64,000 nt of DNA from Comamonas denitrificans (GTDB taxonomy: Bacteria; Pseudomonadota; Gammaproteobacteria; Burkholderiales; Burkholderiaceae_C): assembly GCF_017368815.1 (NCBI RefSeq), contig NZ_JAFNME010000005.1, positions 62,001 through 126,000 on the forward strand, given 5' to 3'. Position 1 is the first letter of the stretch. Every line of letters starts with the position of its first letter. Under the pieces are notes generated by a model. It was not told the origin of the DNA, made no database searches, and saw only the letters and a program-made list of their open reading frames with translations. A program made the position numbers and the translations under genes. Below are positions 49,730-57,659 of the stretch, piece by piece.

Positions 49730-50503
49730 ATGACACAGAGCGGATCGCTACTTGAAGTACACAACTTGGGCATGCGTTTTGGCGGTTTGATTGCCGTCGA
49801 TGGCATCGAGCTGAACCTGCGGCCCAAGGAAATTTTTGCCATCATCGGCCCCAACGGGGCGGGCAAAACCACGGTGTTCAACTGCATCAGCGGTTTTTAC
49901 ACCCCCTCGTCGGGCAACATCAACTTGGAGGGCCAGCGCATCGACGGCCTGGGCAGCCACAGCGTGGCCCGCAAAGGCATTGTGCGCACCTTCCAGAACG
50001 TGCGCCTATTCAAAACCATGACGGCACTGGAAAACCTGCTGGTCGCCCAGCACCAGCACCACAAGGCCTCGGTGCTGGCTGGGCTGTTCAACACCGCCAG
50101 CTACCGCAAGCAGGAGCAAGAATCTATCGAACGCGCCATGCACTGGCTGCGCTACATGGGCATTGCCGAATTTGCCAACCGCGAAGCCGGCAACCTGGCC
50201 TACGGCCACCAGCGCCGCCTAGAAATTGCCCGCTGCATGATCACCGAGCCCAAGCTGTTGATGCTGGACGAGCCGGCCGCAGGCCTGAACCCCCAGGAGA
50301 AAAAAGACCTGCAGCAACTCATTGGCCGCCTGCGTGATGAATACGGTGTCACCATCTTGCTCATTGAGCACGATATGGGCCTGGTGATGGGCGTATCTGA
50401 GCGGATTTTGGTGATGGAATATGGTCGCCCGATTGCGGTGGGCCTGCCCGAAGAAATCCAAAACAATGAACAGGTCATCAAGGCCTATTTGGGAGAAGCC
50501 TGA
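49730..50503 (+). CDS. livG: Branched-chain amino acid ABC transporter ATP-binding protein LivG
   Basis: 257 aa. ATPase with Walker A IIGPNGAGKTTVFNCISG, a LivG-type Q loop region (GIVRTFQNVRLF), signature-like LAYGHQRRLEIARCM and Walker B LLMLDEPAAGLNP. The H loop is LLIEHDMGLVMG. The ATG at 49730 follows GGAAAGATTTAAGAGC; an upstream in-frame codon lies before the ribosome binding site. It overlaps livF by one nucleotide. Confidence 0.96.
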   Translation: MTQSGSLLEVHNLGMRFGGLIAVDGIELNLRPKEIFAIIGPNGAGKTTVFNCISGFYTPSSGNINLEGQRIDGLGSHSVARKGIVRTFQNVRLFKTMTALENLLVAQHQHHKASVLAGLFNTASYRKQEQESIERAMHWLRYMGIAEFANREAGNLAYGHQRRLEIARCMITEPKLLMLDEPAAGLNPQEKKDLQQLIGRLRDEYGVTILLIEHDMGLVMGVSERILVMEYGRPIAVGLPEEIQNNEQVIKAYLGEA

Positions 50504-51249
50504 TGCAAGCAAGCAACAACGCCACCACCCGCCCAGGGCAGCGCCCCATGCTCGCCATCGAGCAGCTGTGTACCCACTACGGGGCCATTTGCGCAGTGGA
50601 TCACGTCAGCCTGCACGTGAACCAGGGCGAAATCGTCAGCCTGATCGGTGCCAACGGCGCAGGCAAAACTTCGCTGTTGATGACCGTGTGCGGCACCCCC
50701 CGTGCCACCTCGGGATCGGTGCAGTTTGAGGGCGAAGAGATCACCAACCTGCCCTCGCACCACATCATGCGCAAAGGCATCGCCATCTCGCCCGAAGGGC
50801 GGCGCATTTTCCCGGCGCTAACCGTGATGGAAAACCTGCAAATGGGCGGCTTCTTTCACACCAAGGACGACATCGCCAGCGGCATGGAGCACGTGTTCCA
50901 CCTCTTCCCGCGCCTGCGCGAGCGTGCTGCCCAGCGGGCCGGCACCATGAGCGGTGGCGAACAGCAAATGCTGGCCATTGGCCGCGCCTTGATGACCAAG
51001 CCGCGCCTGCTGCTGCTCGATGAGCCAACGCTGGGGCTGGCACCGCTGATCATTGCGCAGATTTTTGACATCATTCAAACCATCCGCGCCGAAGGGGTCA
51101 CGGTGTTTTTGGTCGAACAAAACGCCAACCGCGCTCTGCAAATTGCCGACCGGGGCTACGTTCTTGAAAACGGCCGGGTGGTGCTGGAAGACACCGGCGC
51201 CGCTTTGCTGACCAACGACGCGGTGCGCAAAGCCTATCTGGGCGGGTAA
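50503..51249 (+). CDS. livF: Branched-chain amino acid ABC transporter ATP-binding protein LivF
   Basis: 248 aa. The second ATPase: Walker A SLIGANGAGKTSLLMTVCG, Q loop region ISPEGRRIFPALTVMENLQMG, signature TMSGGEQQMLAIGRALM, Walker B LLLLDEPTLGLAP and H loop FLVEQNANRAL. The first 15 residues are an extension; an ATG at 50548 would give the usual LivF start MLAIEQLCTHYG and is a fair alternative. The operon ends here, with a terminator-like palindromic element 20 nt downstream. Confidence 0.96.
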   Translation: MQASNNATTRPGQRPMLAIEQLCTHYGAICAVDHVSLHVNQGEIVSLIGANGAGKTSLLMTVCGTPRATSGSVQFEGEEITNLPSHHIMRKGIAISPEGRRIFPALTVMENLQMGGFFHTKDDIASGMEHVFHLFPRLRERAAQRAGTMSGGEQQMLAIGRALMTKPRLLLLDEPTLGLAPLIIAQIFDIIQTIRAEGVTVFLVEQNANRALQIADRGYVLENGRVVLEDTGAALLTNDAVRKAYLGG

Positions 51250-51269
51250 ACCACACAAAACTTCAAATC

Positions 51270-51358
51270 AATAGCTGCTACCGCTGTCTATCGCTGGTTT
51301 TTTGCATTGTTCAATGCTGAAATCCAATGATTACAAGCGGTAGCAGCTATTTTTTTTA
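51270..51358 (+). terminator. Palindromic element acting as liv operon terminator
   Basis: Perfect 16-bp arms AATAGCTGCTACCGCT (51270-51285) and AGCGGTAGCAGCTATT (51336-51351), a member of the same family as the element at 42431 but with ACCGCT instead of TGCGCTT. The second arm runs straight into a run of eight T residues. This is a good intrinsic terminator shape although the loop is about 50 nt. Confidence 0.75.
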
Positions 51359-51416
51359 GCCTCTGCCCCATCTCAGCGTCCACGGCATGGCAGCATGAAA
51401 CGATCTGGAACAGGGT

Positions 51417-52925
51417 TCAAGACAAGGCGCCGTGGACTTGCCTGACTTGCTCAATGCTGCTGCACAACTGGTCCAGGGGTTTGGGCGGTGCCAAAAGATA
51501 GCCCTGGAGTTCATGGCAGCCCAGCTCATGCAGCAACTGGCGCTGCGCCTGCGTCTCGACGCCTTCGGCCACAATCGAGATTTGAAAATTATTCGCAATT
51601 CCTACCAGGGCGGTAATAATCGCCTGGGTGCGCGGCTGGGTTTCCAGGTTAAAGACAAAAGAGCGGTCTATCTTGATCTCATCGACCGACAGGTCTTTGA
51701 GCATCGACAGCGAAGAAAACCCGGTTCCAAAATCGTCCAGAGACAGTCGCAAGCCTTTCTGGCGCAAATGCGCGACCAGTTCAACACTTCCGCCCAGGTT
51801 GCTGATGGCCGCAGTTTCCGTAATTTCCAATTGCAGGTATTGAATATAATTTTTTTGCGATTCAATATGCAGCAATAATGCCTTCATCAGGGCCGGGCTG
51901 CTGAATTCCAGTGCAGAGACATTGATCGAAACCCGGTGAATTTCCTTTCCCAGCATCGGTGCCAGCTCTGTATAACTTTGCTCTATCACAAAGGCCGTCA
52001 GTTTCGAGATCAGCATATTCTTTTCCGCGATGGGAATGAAAATATCCGGGCTGATGAATCCATGAACCGGATGCTGCCAGCGCAACAAGACTTCCACTCC
52101 ACAAAGGCTGAGATCTGCCGTTGAAAACTGCGGCTGGTAAACCAGCAAGAGTGTTTTTCTCTCGATGGCCACCGACAAGTCATACAATAATTCCTGCCGC
52201 TCGCTCTCATGCCGGGAGACCTCTTGGTTAAAGAACACGATGCCGGAACGATTGCTTTTTTTGGCGGTATTCAGCGCATTGGAAGCTGCTGCCATCAAGG
52301 CCTTGGCCGTTTTGCCATCCATGGGGGCAATGGCAATGCCAATACTGCAATGGGCCTCCACATGGAAATGAAGACCTGTCTTTCGCAATAAACGACGCAA
52401 TTCTTGCGCTTGTGCTTCTGCCACTTCCGCGCTGGCAATACCAGGCAAGGCAATGGCAAACTGGTCGGTACTGATGCGTGCAATGCGTGCCGAACCACGG
52501 CTGTGTTCCCGCAAGGCATTGGCAAAATCCCGGAGCAATAAGTCTGCATTCTTGATCCCGATCTTATTATTGATGGCGCTAAAGTGATCAATATCCAGAT
52601 AGATCAGGCCAAGACTATTGGCCTCGGTAGAAGCTACGACCAGATCTTCCAACCGGTCATGAAAGAGCTGATGCCGTAAAAGCATCGTCAATGGATCCAG
52701 GCGACTGACGTTTTCAATCGCCTCCAGGGCCCGATTGATCAACACAAACAGCAGCCCGCCGGTTACGGCAACATAAATCCAGCCTTTCAGCGTTTGCAGT
52801 CGATTGACAAGCCTTGCATCTTCGATGGTAATTTCCAGGATTTTGTCGGAGAACAATATCCAGAGCACCCCGACCAGCAAATAAATACCCACCACCTTAA
52901 ATGCTGACAGCCATTGCGAAGTCAT
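51417..52925 (-). CDS. Membrane GGDEF-EAL protein with degenerate cyclase site
   Basis: 502 aa. Two membrane segments near the N-terminus (FKVVGIYLLVGVLWILFS and GWIYVAVTGGLLFVLI) leave almost no periplasmic sensor. The GGDEF domain (about 75-230) keeps DPLTMLLRHQLFHDRL and DIDHFSAINNKIG, but the active site reads ARISTDQFAIALP instead of GGDEF, so cyclase activity should be lost. The EAL domain (about 245-490) has GVEVLLRWQHP (EVL), NVSALEF, QLEITETAAI, LSLDDFGTGFSSL, KIDRSF and VAEGVETQAQ; the hydrolytic residues are intact. A c-di-GMP phosphodiesterase is predicted. AGGGGTGTCT precedes the ATG at 52925. The gene looks less GC-rich than its neighbours. Confidence 0.9.
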   Translation of the reverse strand: MTSQWLSAFKVVGIYLLVGVLWILFSDKILEITIEDARLVNRLQTLKGWIYVAVTGGLLFVLINRALEAIENVSRLDPLTMLLRHQLFHDRLEDLVVASTEANSLGLIYLDIDHFSAINNKIGIKNADLLLRDFANALREHSRGSARIARISTDQFAIALPGIASAEVAEAQAQELRRLLRKTGLHFHVEAHCSIGIAIAPMDGKTAKALMAAASNALNTAKKSNRSGIVFFNQEVSRHESERQELLYDLSVAIERKTLLLVYQPQFSTADLSLCGVEVLLRWQHPVHGFISPDIFIPIAEKNMLISKLTAFVIEQSYTELAPMLGKEIHRVSINVSALEFSSPALMKALLLHIESQKNYIQYLQLEITETAAISNLGGSVELVAHLRQKGLRLSLDDFGTGFSSLSMLKDLSVDEIKIDRSFVFNLETQPRTQAIITALVGIANNFQISIVAEGVETQAQRQLLHELGCHELQGYLLAPPKPLDQLCSSIEQVRQVHGALS

Positions 52926-53114
52926 AGACACCCCTGCTACTTCAGCACTCCCTTGCCCCAAGCCATACCAAGTTGTGCCGGTTTTTACAAAATTACGCCA
53001 AATGTTGCAGCCTGAAATTTAACCACACCTCCGGATTGGACAGGCCAAAAAACATGGCGGCAGCAGCCACCGAACGTTCCTGGCCCGGCAAACCATTCAT
53101 GGCACCATCGGGGC

Positions 53115-53867
53115 ATGACCGCACCGCATCTCTTCATCCTCACCGGCGCTTCGCGCGGCATGGGGCTGGCGCTGGCCCGCCAGCTCTGGCACAACGGCCA
53201 CGCCCCTGTCACCCTCATCACCCTGGCACGCGGGCCACTGGCGCTGCCCGCGCAGGCCGGGGCCGCGCATCTGCATTGGCAGCAGGATCTGGCCCGGCCC
53301 GAGGCGGCGGCGCAGCAGTTGCTCGATTGGCTACAGGCGGCTGGCCATAACGATCACGCCAGCGCCACCCTCATCAACAACGCCGGCGTCATCCCGCCCA
53401 TTGCCCCGCTGGCCGACACCATCTGGGCGGACATTGGCCACGCGCTGCGCGTGGGGCTGGAGGCGCCCATGCTGCTGGCCAGCGCCTTCCTGCGCGGCAC
53501 GGCGGGCTGGCAGGTGCCCAAAAAGGTGCTCAATATCTCTTCGGGCCTGGGCCGGCGCGGCATGGCCAGCCAAGCGCCCTACTGCGCAGCCAAAGCGGGG
53601 CTGGACAACTTCTCTCAAGCGCTGGCGCTGGAAGAAGCGCTCAAACCCCATGGCGCACGCGTCTGCAGCTTGGCCCCCGGGGTGATCGACACCGCCATGC
53701 AAGCCCAGCTGCGCAGCGCCGATGCGGGCAACTTTCCCGATGCCCACCGCTTTGGCCATTTGCACAGCAACGGCCTGCTGACCAGCGCCGAGGATGCAGC
53801 CACCCAGGTGCTCGCCTGGCTGGCCCGCCCCGACTTTGGCACCCCCGTGCTGGCCGATGTGCGCTAG
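53115..53867 (+). CDS. Short-chain dehydrogenase, sepiapterin-reductase-like
   Basis: 250 aa. SDR fold with cofactor loop ILTGASRGMGLALARQL, LINNAGVIPPIAPL, catalytic Ser in NISSGLGRRGM and YCAAKAGL (YxxxK). The C-terminal region (SLAPGVIDTAMQAQLR, then FGHLHSNGLLTSAEDAA) resembles sepiapterin reductase-like and benzil reductase-like SDRs. The substrate is unknown. Without the 160-bp element inserted after it, the transglutaminase gene would start about 20 nt downstream, so SDR, tgpA and mltB probably formed one operon originally. Confidence 0.88.
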   Translation: MTAPHLFILTGASRGMGLALARQLWHNGHAPVTLITLARGPLALPAQAGAAHLHWQQDLARPEAAAQQLLDWLQAAGHNDHASATLINNAGVIPPIAPLADTIWADIGHALRVGLEAPMLLASAFLRGTAGWQVPKKVLNISSGLGRRGMASQAPYCAAKAGLDNFSQALALEEALKPHGARVCSLAPGVIDTAMQAQLRSADAGNFPDAHRFGHLHSNGLLTSAEDAATQVLAWLARPDFGTPVLADVR

Positions 53868-53881
53868 CCCTGATGAGCTAA

Positions 53882-54041
53882 GAACGTGTTCACGATCTCC
53901 TCATGGGTGTGCGGGCGCGGCTTCGGGCGGTCTGCGTCGTTGCAAATCCTCGCAATAGCCAAGCTATTGCTGTGGTTTGCGCCTCGCAACCCATCCCGAA
54001 CCGCATCCCCCACACCTTCATTCGAGATCATGAACACGTTC
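53882..54041. mobile_element. MITE-like foldback element, copy 1
   Basis: 160 bp flanked by TAA direct repeats (53879-53881 and 54042-54044). The terminal inverted repeats are GAACGTGTTCA-C/T-GATCTC, 18 bp with one mismatch. The two halves are similar over their whole length, and an exact hairpin GCAATAGC-CAA-GCTATTGC (53952-53970) sits at the centre. It differs from copy 2 (57173-57332) at one base. No transposase is encoded. It is inserted between the SDR and tgpA genes. Confidence 0.9.
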
Positions 54042-54051
54042 TAAGGTGCCC

Positions 54052-56088
54052 ATGCCCATGCCTTTGCCCCCGTTGCTGACCACTTTGCACACCCTGCCCC
54101 GCTCGGCCCGCGATAGCTTGCTGGTGGTCTTGGCCGCTGCGTTGGTGCTCTTGCCCCAGTTGCCGCATTTGCCGCTGTGGGCCAGCGCCATCACGGCGGG
54201 GCTGCTGCTGTGGCGTGCTTTGCTAGCATGGCGCGCTGCACCATTGCCAAAAGCATGGCTAAAAGCGCTGATACTCCTTTGTGTTGTAGCGCTAACAGCT
54301 ACACAATTTAAAACCATCTTCGGCCCTGCTGCCGGTGCAGCCTTGATCGTGCAATTGCTGGCCTTGAAAACTTTAGAAATGCACGCCCGCCGTGATGCCA
54401 TGGTGGTGTTCTTTCTGGGCTTTTTCAGCCTGATCACCGTGTTTATCGAGTCGCAAAGCCTGGTCACCACCGCCTTGGTGCTGCTGGCGCTGTGGTGGCT
54501 GCTGGCCGCTTTGATCAACGCCCACCGCCCCGTGGGCCAGCCACGCTGGCGCGAACTGCTGCGCCAAGCGGCCAGCTTGTTGCTGTGGGGGCTGCCGCTG
54601 ATGGTGGTGCTGTTTGTCTTCTTCCCGCGCTTGCCGCCGCTGTGGGGTCTGCCCACCGATGGCCTGCAAGGCACCACGGGCTTGTCCGAAGACATGCAGG
54701 TGGGCCAGGTCGCCAGCTTGGCGCAAGACAGCAGCGTGGCACTGCGCGTGCGCTTTGGTGACGGGGTGCCACCAGCGCAGCAGCAGCTGTATTTTCGCGG
54801 CCCGGTGTTAAGCCACTTTGATGGCCGCAATTGGACGGCCACGCCCTTTACCCCCTGGGGCCGGCAAGCGAACAACCCACCCGTCGAGGCACTGGAGCCA
54901 GGGCCTGGCGTGGAGTACGAAGTCACCCTTGAGCCCCACCGCCAGCGCTGGCTGCTCACCTTGGAGGCCACCCCCCAGCCGCCCGTGCTGGCCCAGCGCA
55001 GCGTGCGCCCCAGTGGGCAGGCGCAGTGGATGAGCCCCCAGCCGATCACCGAGGTGCTGCGCTACCAGGCGCAGGCCATCTTGCGCTTTCGGTATGGGGA
55101 ACAACTCACGGCAGAAGAGCAAGCCGATTTGCGCCACCTGCCTGCGGACAGCAATCCCCGCACCCTGGCCATGGGCCAACAACTGCGCCAAGCGCATGGG
55201 CAGGACGACCAGGCCTTGATTGCTGCTGCGCTCAAGCACCTGCGCACGGGCGGCTACACCTACACCCTGACCCCCGGCGTGTACCCCAGCGATACCGCCG
55301 ATGCCTTCTGGTTTGACATCCAGCGGGGCTTTTGCGAGCACATTGCGTCGGCCTTTGCCGTGCTGATGCGCTCGGCCGGCATTCCGGCACGCATCGTCAC
55401 CGGCTACCAAGGCGGCGAGCGCAATGCCGTCGATGGCCTGTGGACGGTGCGCCAAAGCGATGCCCACGCTTGGACCGAGGTGTGGCTGCCTGGGCAAGGC
55501 TGGCTGCGCATCGACCCCACCGCTGCGGTTGCGCCCGACCGCATCGAACTGCTGCAGCGCCTGGCCCCGCCGCCCACCTTGTTCTCCGGCACGGTGGGGC
55601 GCATGTTCAACCCCAACATGCTGCAGCAGCTGCGTGCCAATTGGGAGGCGCTGAACCAGCGCTGGAACGATTGGGTGCTCAGCTACAACAGCACCCAGCA
55701 AAGCCAACTGTTCAACCACTGGAATCTGAGCGACTGGTCCGGCACCCGCCTGGCCCTTGGCCTGGGCGGGTTAGTCGGTGGGCTGCTGGCCTTGGCCGGG
55801 GCCTGGCACTGGCACCGCTGGCACCAGCGCGACCCCTGGCTGCGCTTGCTTGACCAGGCACGCCGGCGCTTGCTTGCCGCCGGACTGGCCGATGCTCCCT
55901 GGCTAGGCCCGCGCCAATTGGCCCAGGCATTGCAAAATCAATGGGGCCCAAGCAGCCAATCTGCCCAAGACTGGCTGCTGGCCATGGAACAATGGCGCTA
56001 TGCGTCCCATAGCAGCCCACGCCCAAGCCTACAGCCCTTGCGCCGCAATTTTCGGGCTGTGCGCTGGCCCCCTGCACTGAAAAAATGA
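54052..56088 (+). CDS. tgpA: TgpA-type transglutaminase-like membrane protein (DUF3488/DUF4129)
   Basis: 678 aa. Several membrane segments at the N-terminus (about 20-200, DUF3488), a periplasmic transglutaminase-like domain with a full Cys-His-Asp triad (GFCEHIASAFAVLMRSAG, SDAHAWTEVW, WLRIDPTAAV), then a membrane segment (GLGGLVGGLLALAGAW) and a short DUF4129-like tail. TgpA-type proteins are reported to be needed for envelope integrity. The usual neighbours moxR and a DUF58 gene are absent. The start is unclear: ATG at 54052 is preceded by TAAGGTGCCC, and GTG 54046 or ATG 54058 are alternatives. The TAA of the ribosome binding region is the target duplication of the MITE. It overlaps mltB by 4 nt. 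Confidence 0.88.
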   Translation: MPMPLPPLLTTLHTLPRSARDSLLVVLAAALVLLPQLPHLPLWASAITAGLLLWRALLAWRAAPLPKAWLKALILLCVVALTATQFKTIFGPAAGAALIVQLLALKTLEMHARRDAMVVFFLGFFSLITVFIESQSLVTTALVLLALWWLLAALINAHRPVGQPRWRELLRQAASLLLWGLPLMVVLFVFFPRLPPLWGLPTDGLQGTTGLSEDMQVGQVASLAQDSSVALRVRFGDGVPPAQQQLYFRGPVLSHFDGRNWTATPFTPWGRQANNPPVEALEPGPGVEYEVTLEPHRQRWLLTLEATPQPPVLAQRSVRPSGQAQWMSPQPITEVLRYQAQAILRFRYGEQLTAEEQADLRHLPADSNPRTLAMGQQLRQAHGQDDQALIAAALKHLRTGGYTYTLTPGVYPSDTADAFWFDIQRGFCEHIASAFAVLMRSAGIPARIVTGYQGGERNAVDGLWTVRQSDAHAWTEVWLPGQGWLRIDPTAAVAPDRIELLQRLAPPPTLFSGTVGRMFNPNMLQQLRANWEALNQRWNDWVLSYNSTQQSQLFNHWNLSDWSGTRLALGLGGLVGGLLALAGAWHWHRWHQRDPWLRLLDQARRRLLAAGLADAPWLGPRQLAQALQNQWGPSSQSAQDWLLAMEQWRYASHSSPRPSLQPLRRNFRAVRWPPALKK

Positions 56089-57173
56089 CTCCTTTGCTTC
56101 GCCTTCTTGCCACCAGCGTGCTCACGGCCGCCCTGCTCCCGGCCTGTGCGGCCCCCAAAAAAACCGACGCGCCCCAGCGCCCCCCCTTGAGCCAACGCGC
56201 CGACGTACAAAACTGGGTCGCCGACACCGCCCAGCGCAACAACCTGGATGCCCAGTGGTTGCAGGCCCAGCTGGCCCAGGCCCGGTTTTTGCCCCAAGTG
56301 CCCCGGCTGATGACCCCAGCCCCCAAAACCACCAGCACCGCCCCCGATTGGGCCAGCTACCGCAACCGTTTTATCGAGCCGATTCGCATCCGCGCCGGGG
56401 TGCAATTCTGGAACGAGCATGCCGACACCCTCGCCCGGGCCGAGGCCACCTATGGCGTGCCCGCCAGCATCATCGTCGGCATCATTGGTGTTGAAACCAT
56501 TTATGGCCGCCACATGGGCAATCTGCGCGTGCTCGACACTTTGAGCACGCTGGCCTTTGATTTCCCCCAGGCCCACCCCCGCGCCGCCCAGCGCCAAGCG
56601 TATTTCCAAGGCGAGCTGGCACAATTTTTAAGCACCGCATGGGCCCAGGGCAGCGACCCCACCCTGCCGCTGGGCAGCTACGCCGGCGCGGCAGGCCTGG
56701 GCCAATTCATGCCCACCAGCCAAGAAAAATGGGCGGTCGATTTTGATGGCGATGGCCAGATCGACCTCTTCAACAGCGCGGCAGATGCCATCGGCTCGGT
56801 CGCCCATTACTTTCAAGCCCATGGCTGGATCAGCGGCCTGCCCGTGGTGTACTTGCCTGCGTTTGATCCTGAAAAACTCGATTTGGCCACCTTGCTCGTG
56901 CCCGACATCCTGCCCAGCTTTACCCCCGAGCAAATGAGCGCCCTGGGTGCCCACCCCGAAGAGGGCATGGGCCACCCCGGCCTGCTGGCACTTATTGAGC
57001 TGAAAAACGGCCGCAACCCACCCAGTTACGTGGTCGGTACGCAAAATTTTTACACCATCACCCGCTACAACTGGTCCAGCTACTACGCCCTGGCGGTGTA
57101 TGAACTGGGCGAGGCAGTCGCCGCCGCGCGGCAGGGCACCAGCAGTGTGCCGATTCAGCCGCGCACCCCTTAG
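56085..57173 (+). CDS. mltB: Lytic murein transglycosylase B
   Basis: 362 aa. MltB cleaves glycan strands of peptidoglycan to 1,6-anhydromuropeptides. A lipoprotein signal (LLATSVLTAALLPAC; lipobox LPAC, Cys about 21) predicts anchoring in the outer membrane. The catalytic Glu is in IIGVETIYGRHMGNLRVLDT; YAGAAGLGQFMPTS and DFDGDGQIDLFNSAADAIGS are other MltB hallmarks. The ATG lies in the tgpA stop (ATGA), which links a cell-wall hydrolase to the envelope transglutaminase. Its stop TAG is formed at the border of MITE copy 2: T and A are target duplication and G is the first base of the element. Confidence 0.95.
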   Translation: MTPLLRLLATSVLTAALLPACAAPKKTDAPQRPPLSQRADVQNWVADTAQRNNLDAQWLQAQLAQARFLPQVPRLMTPAPKTTSTAPDWASYRNRFIEPIRIRAGVQFWNEHADTLARAEATYGVPASIIVGIIGVETIYGRHMGNLRVLDTLSTLAFDFPQAHPRAAQRQAYFQGELAQFLSTAWAQGSDPTLPLGSYAGAAGLGQFMPTSQEKWAVDFDGDGQIDLFNSAADAIGSVAHYFQAHGWISGLPVVYLPAFDPEKLDLATLLVPDILPSFTPEQMSALGAHPEEGMGHPGLLALIELKNGRNPPSYVVGTQNFYTITRYNWSSYYALAVYELGEAVAAARQGTSSVPIQPRTP

Positions 57174-57332
57174 AACGTGTTCATGGTCTCGAATGAAGGT
57201 GTGGGGGATGCGGTTCGGGATGGGTTGCGAGGCGCAAACCACAGCAATAGCTTGGCTATTGCGAGGATTTGCAACGACGCAGACCGCCCGAAGCCGCGCC
57301 CGCACACCCATGAGGAGATCGTGAACACGTTC
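57173..57332. mobile_element. MITE-like foldback element, copy 2 (inverted)
   Basis: 160 bp in the opposite orientation to copy 1 and identical to it except for one base. It is flanked by TTA direct repeats (57170-57172 and 57333-57335). Its first base completes the mltB stop codon. The sequence after it starts GAACGTCACG, which also restores TAG if the element is removed. No transposase is encoded. Confidence 0.9.
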
Positions 57333-57335
57333 TTA

Positions 57336-57659
57336 GAACGTCACGTGCTTACGATGTTCGTACCCCGGAGATTCCCCGGTCTGGCATGACCGTGATCACC
57401 GCGAATCTACCCCTTTTTCGTCTGTTAATGCTATTATTTTAATAGCAAAATGATAGCCATACCCAACGGCATTAGATGGGCGTTACGGCTGGACAGCCGC
57501 CAAAATCTTGACCAAGATCAAAGAATGACACTGCCCAAAAAAGGGTTATTGCGCTTATTATTACAAATCGTAACCAATTGATCGCCGACGCTCCCAGCGC
57601 CAGCGATTTTTTGCCACCGCAGGGGCGGGCGGGGTCAAGCAAGAAAAAAAGGCGCAGCG
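57336..57659. other. 324-nt intergenic region before the HD-GYP gene
   Basis: No gene seen. It starts with GAACGTCACGTGCTTACG, which resembles a MITE terminus but soon diverges. A perfect 8-bp hairpin TGCTATTA-TTT-TAATAGCA lies at 57429-57447. Near the end, AAAAAAAGGCGCAGCG gives a ribosome binding site for the GTG start at 57660. No clear promoter was found. Confidence 0.4.

Noticed and set aside
53879-57335. Reading tgpA-mltB as a composite transposon bounded by the two 160-bp elements
   Set aside because: Each element has its own target duplication, which fits two separate insertions; no transposase is present and the genes look native.
57177-57389. Small open frame running through MITE copy 2
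   Set aside because: It follows the palindromic element and has no ribosome binding site or transposase similarity.
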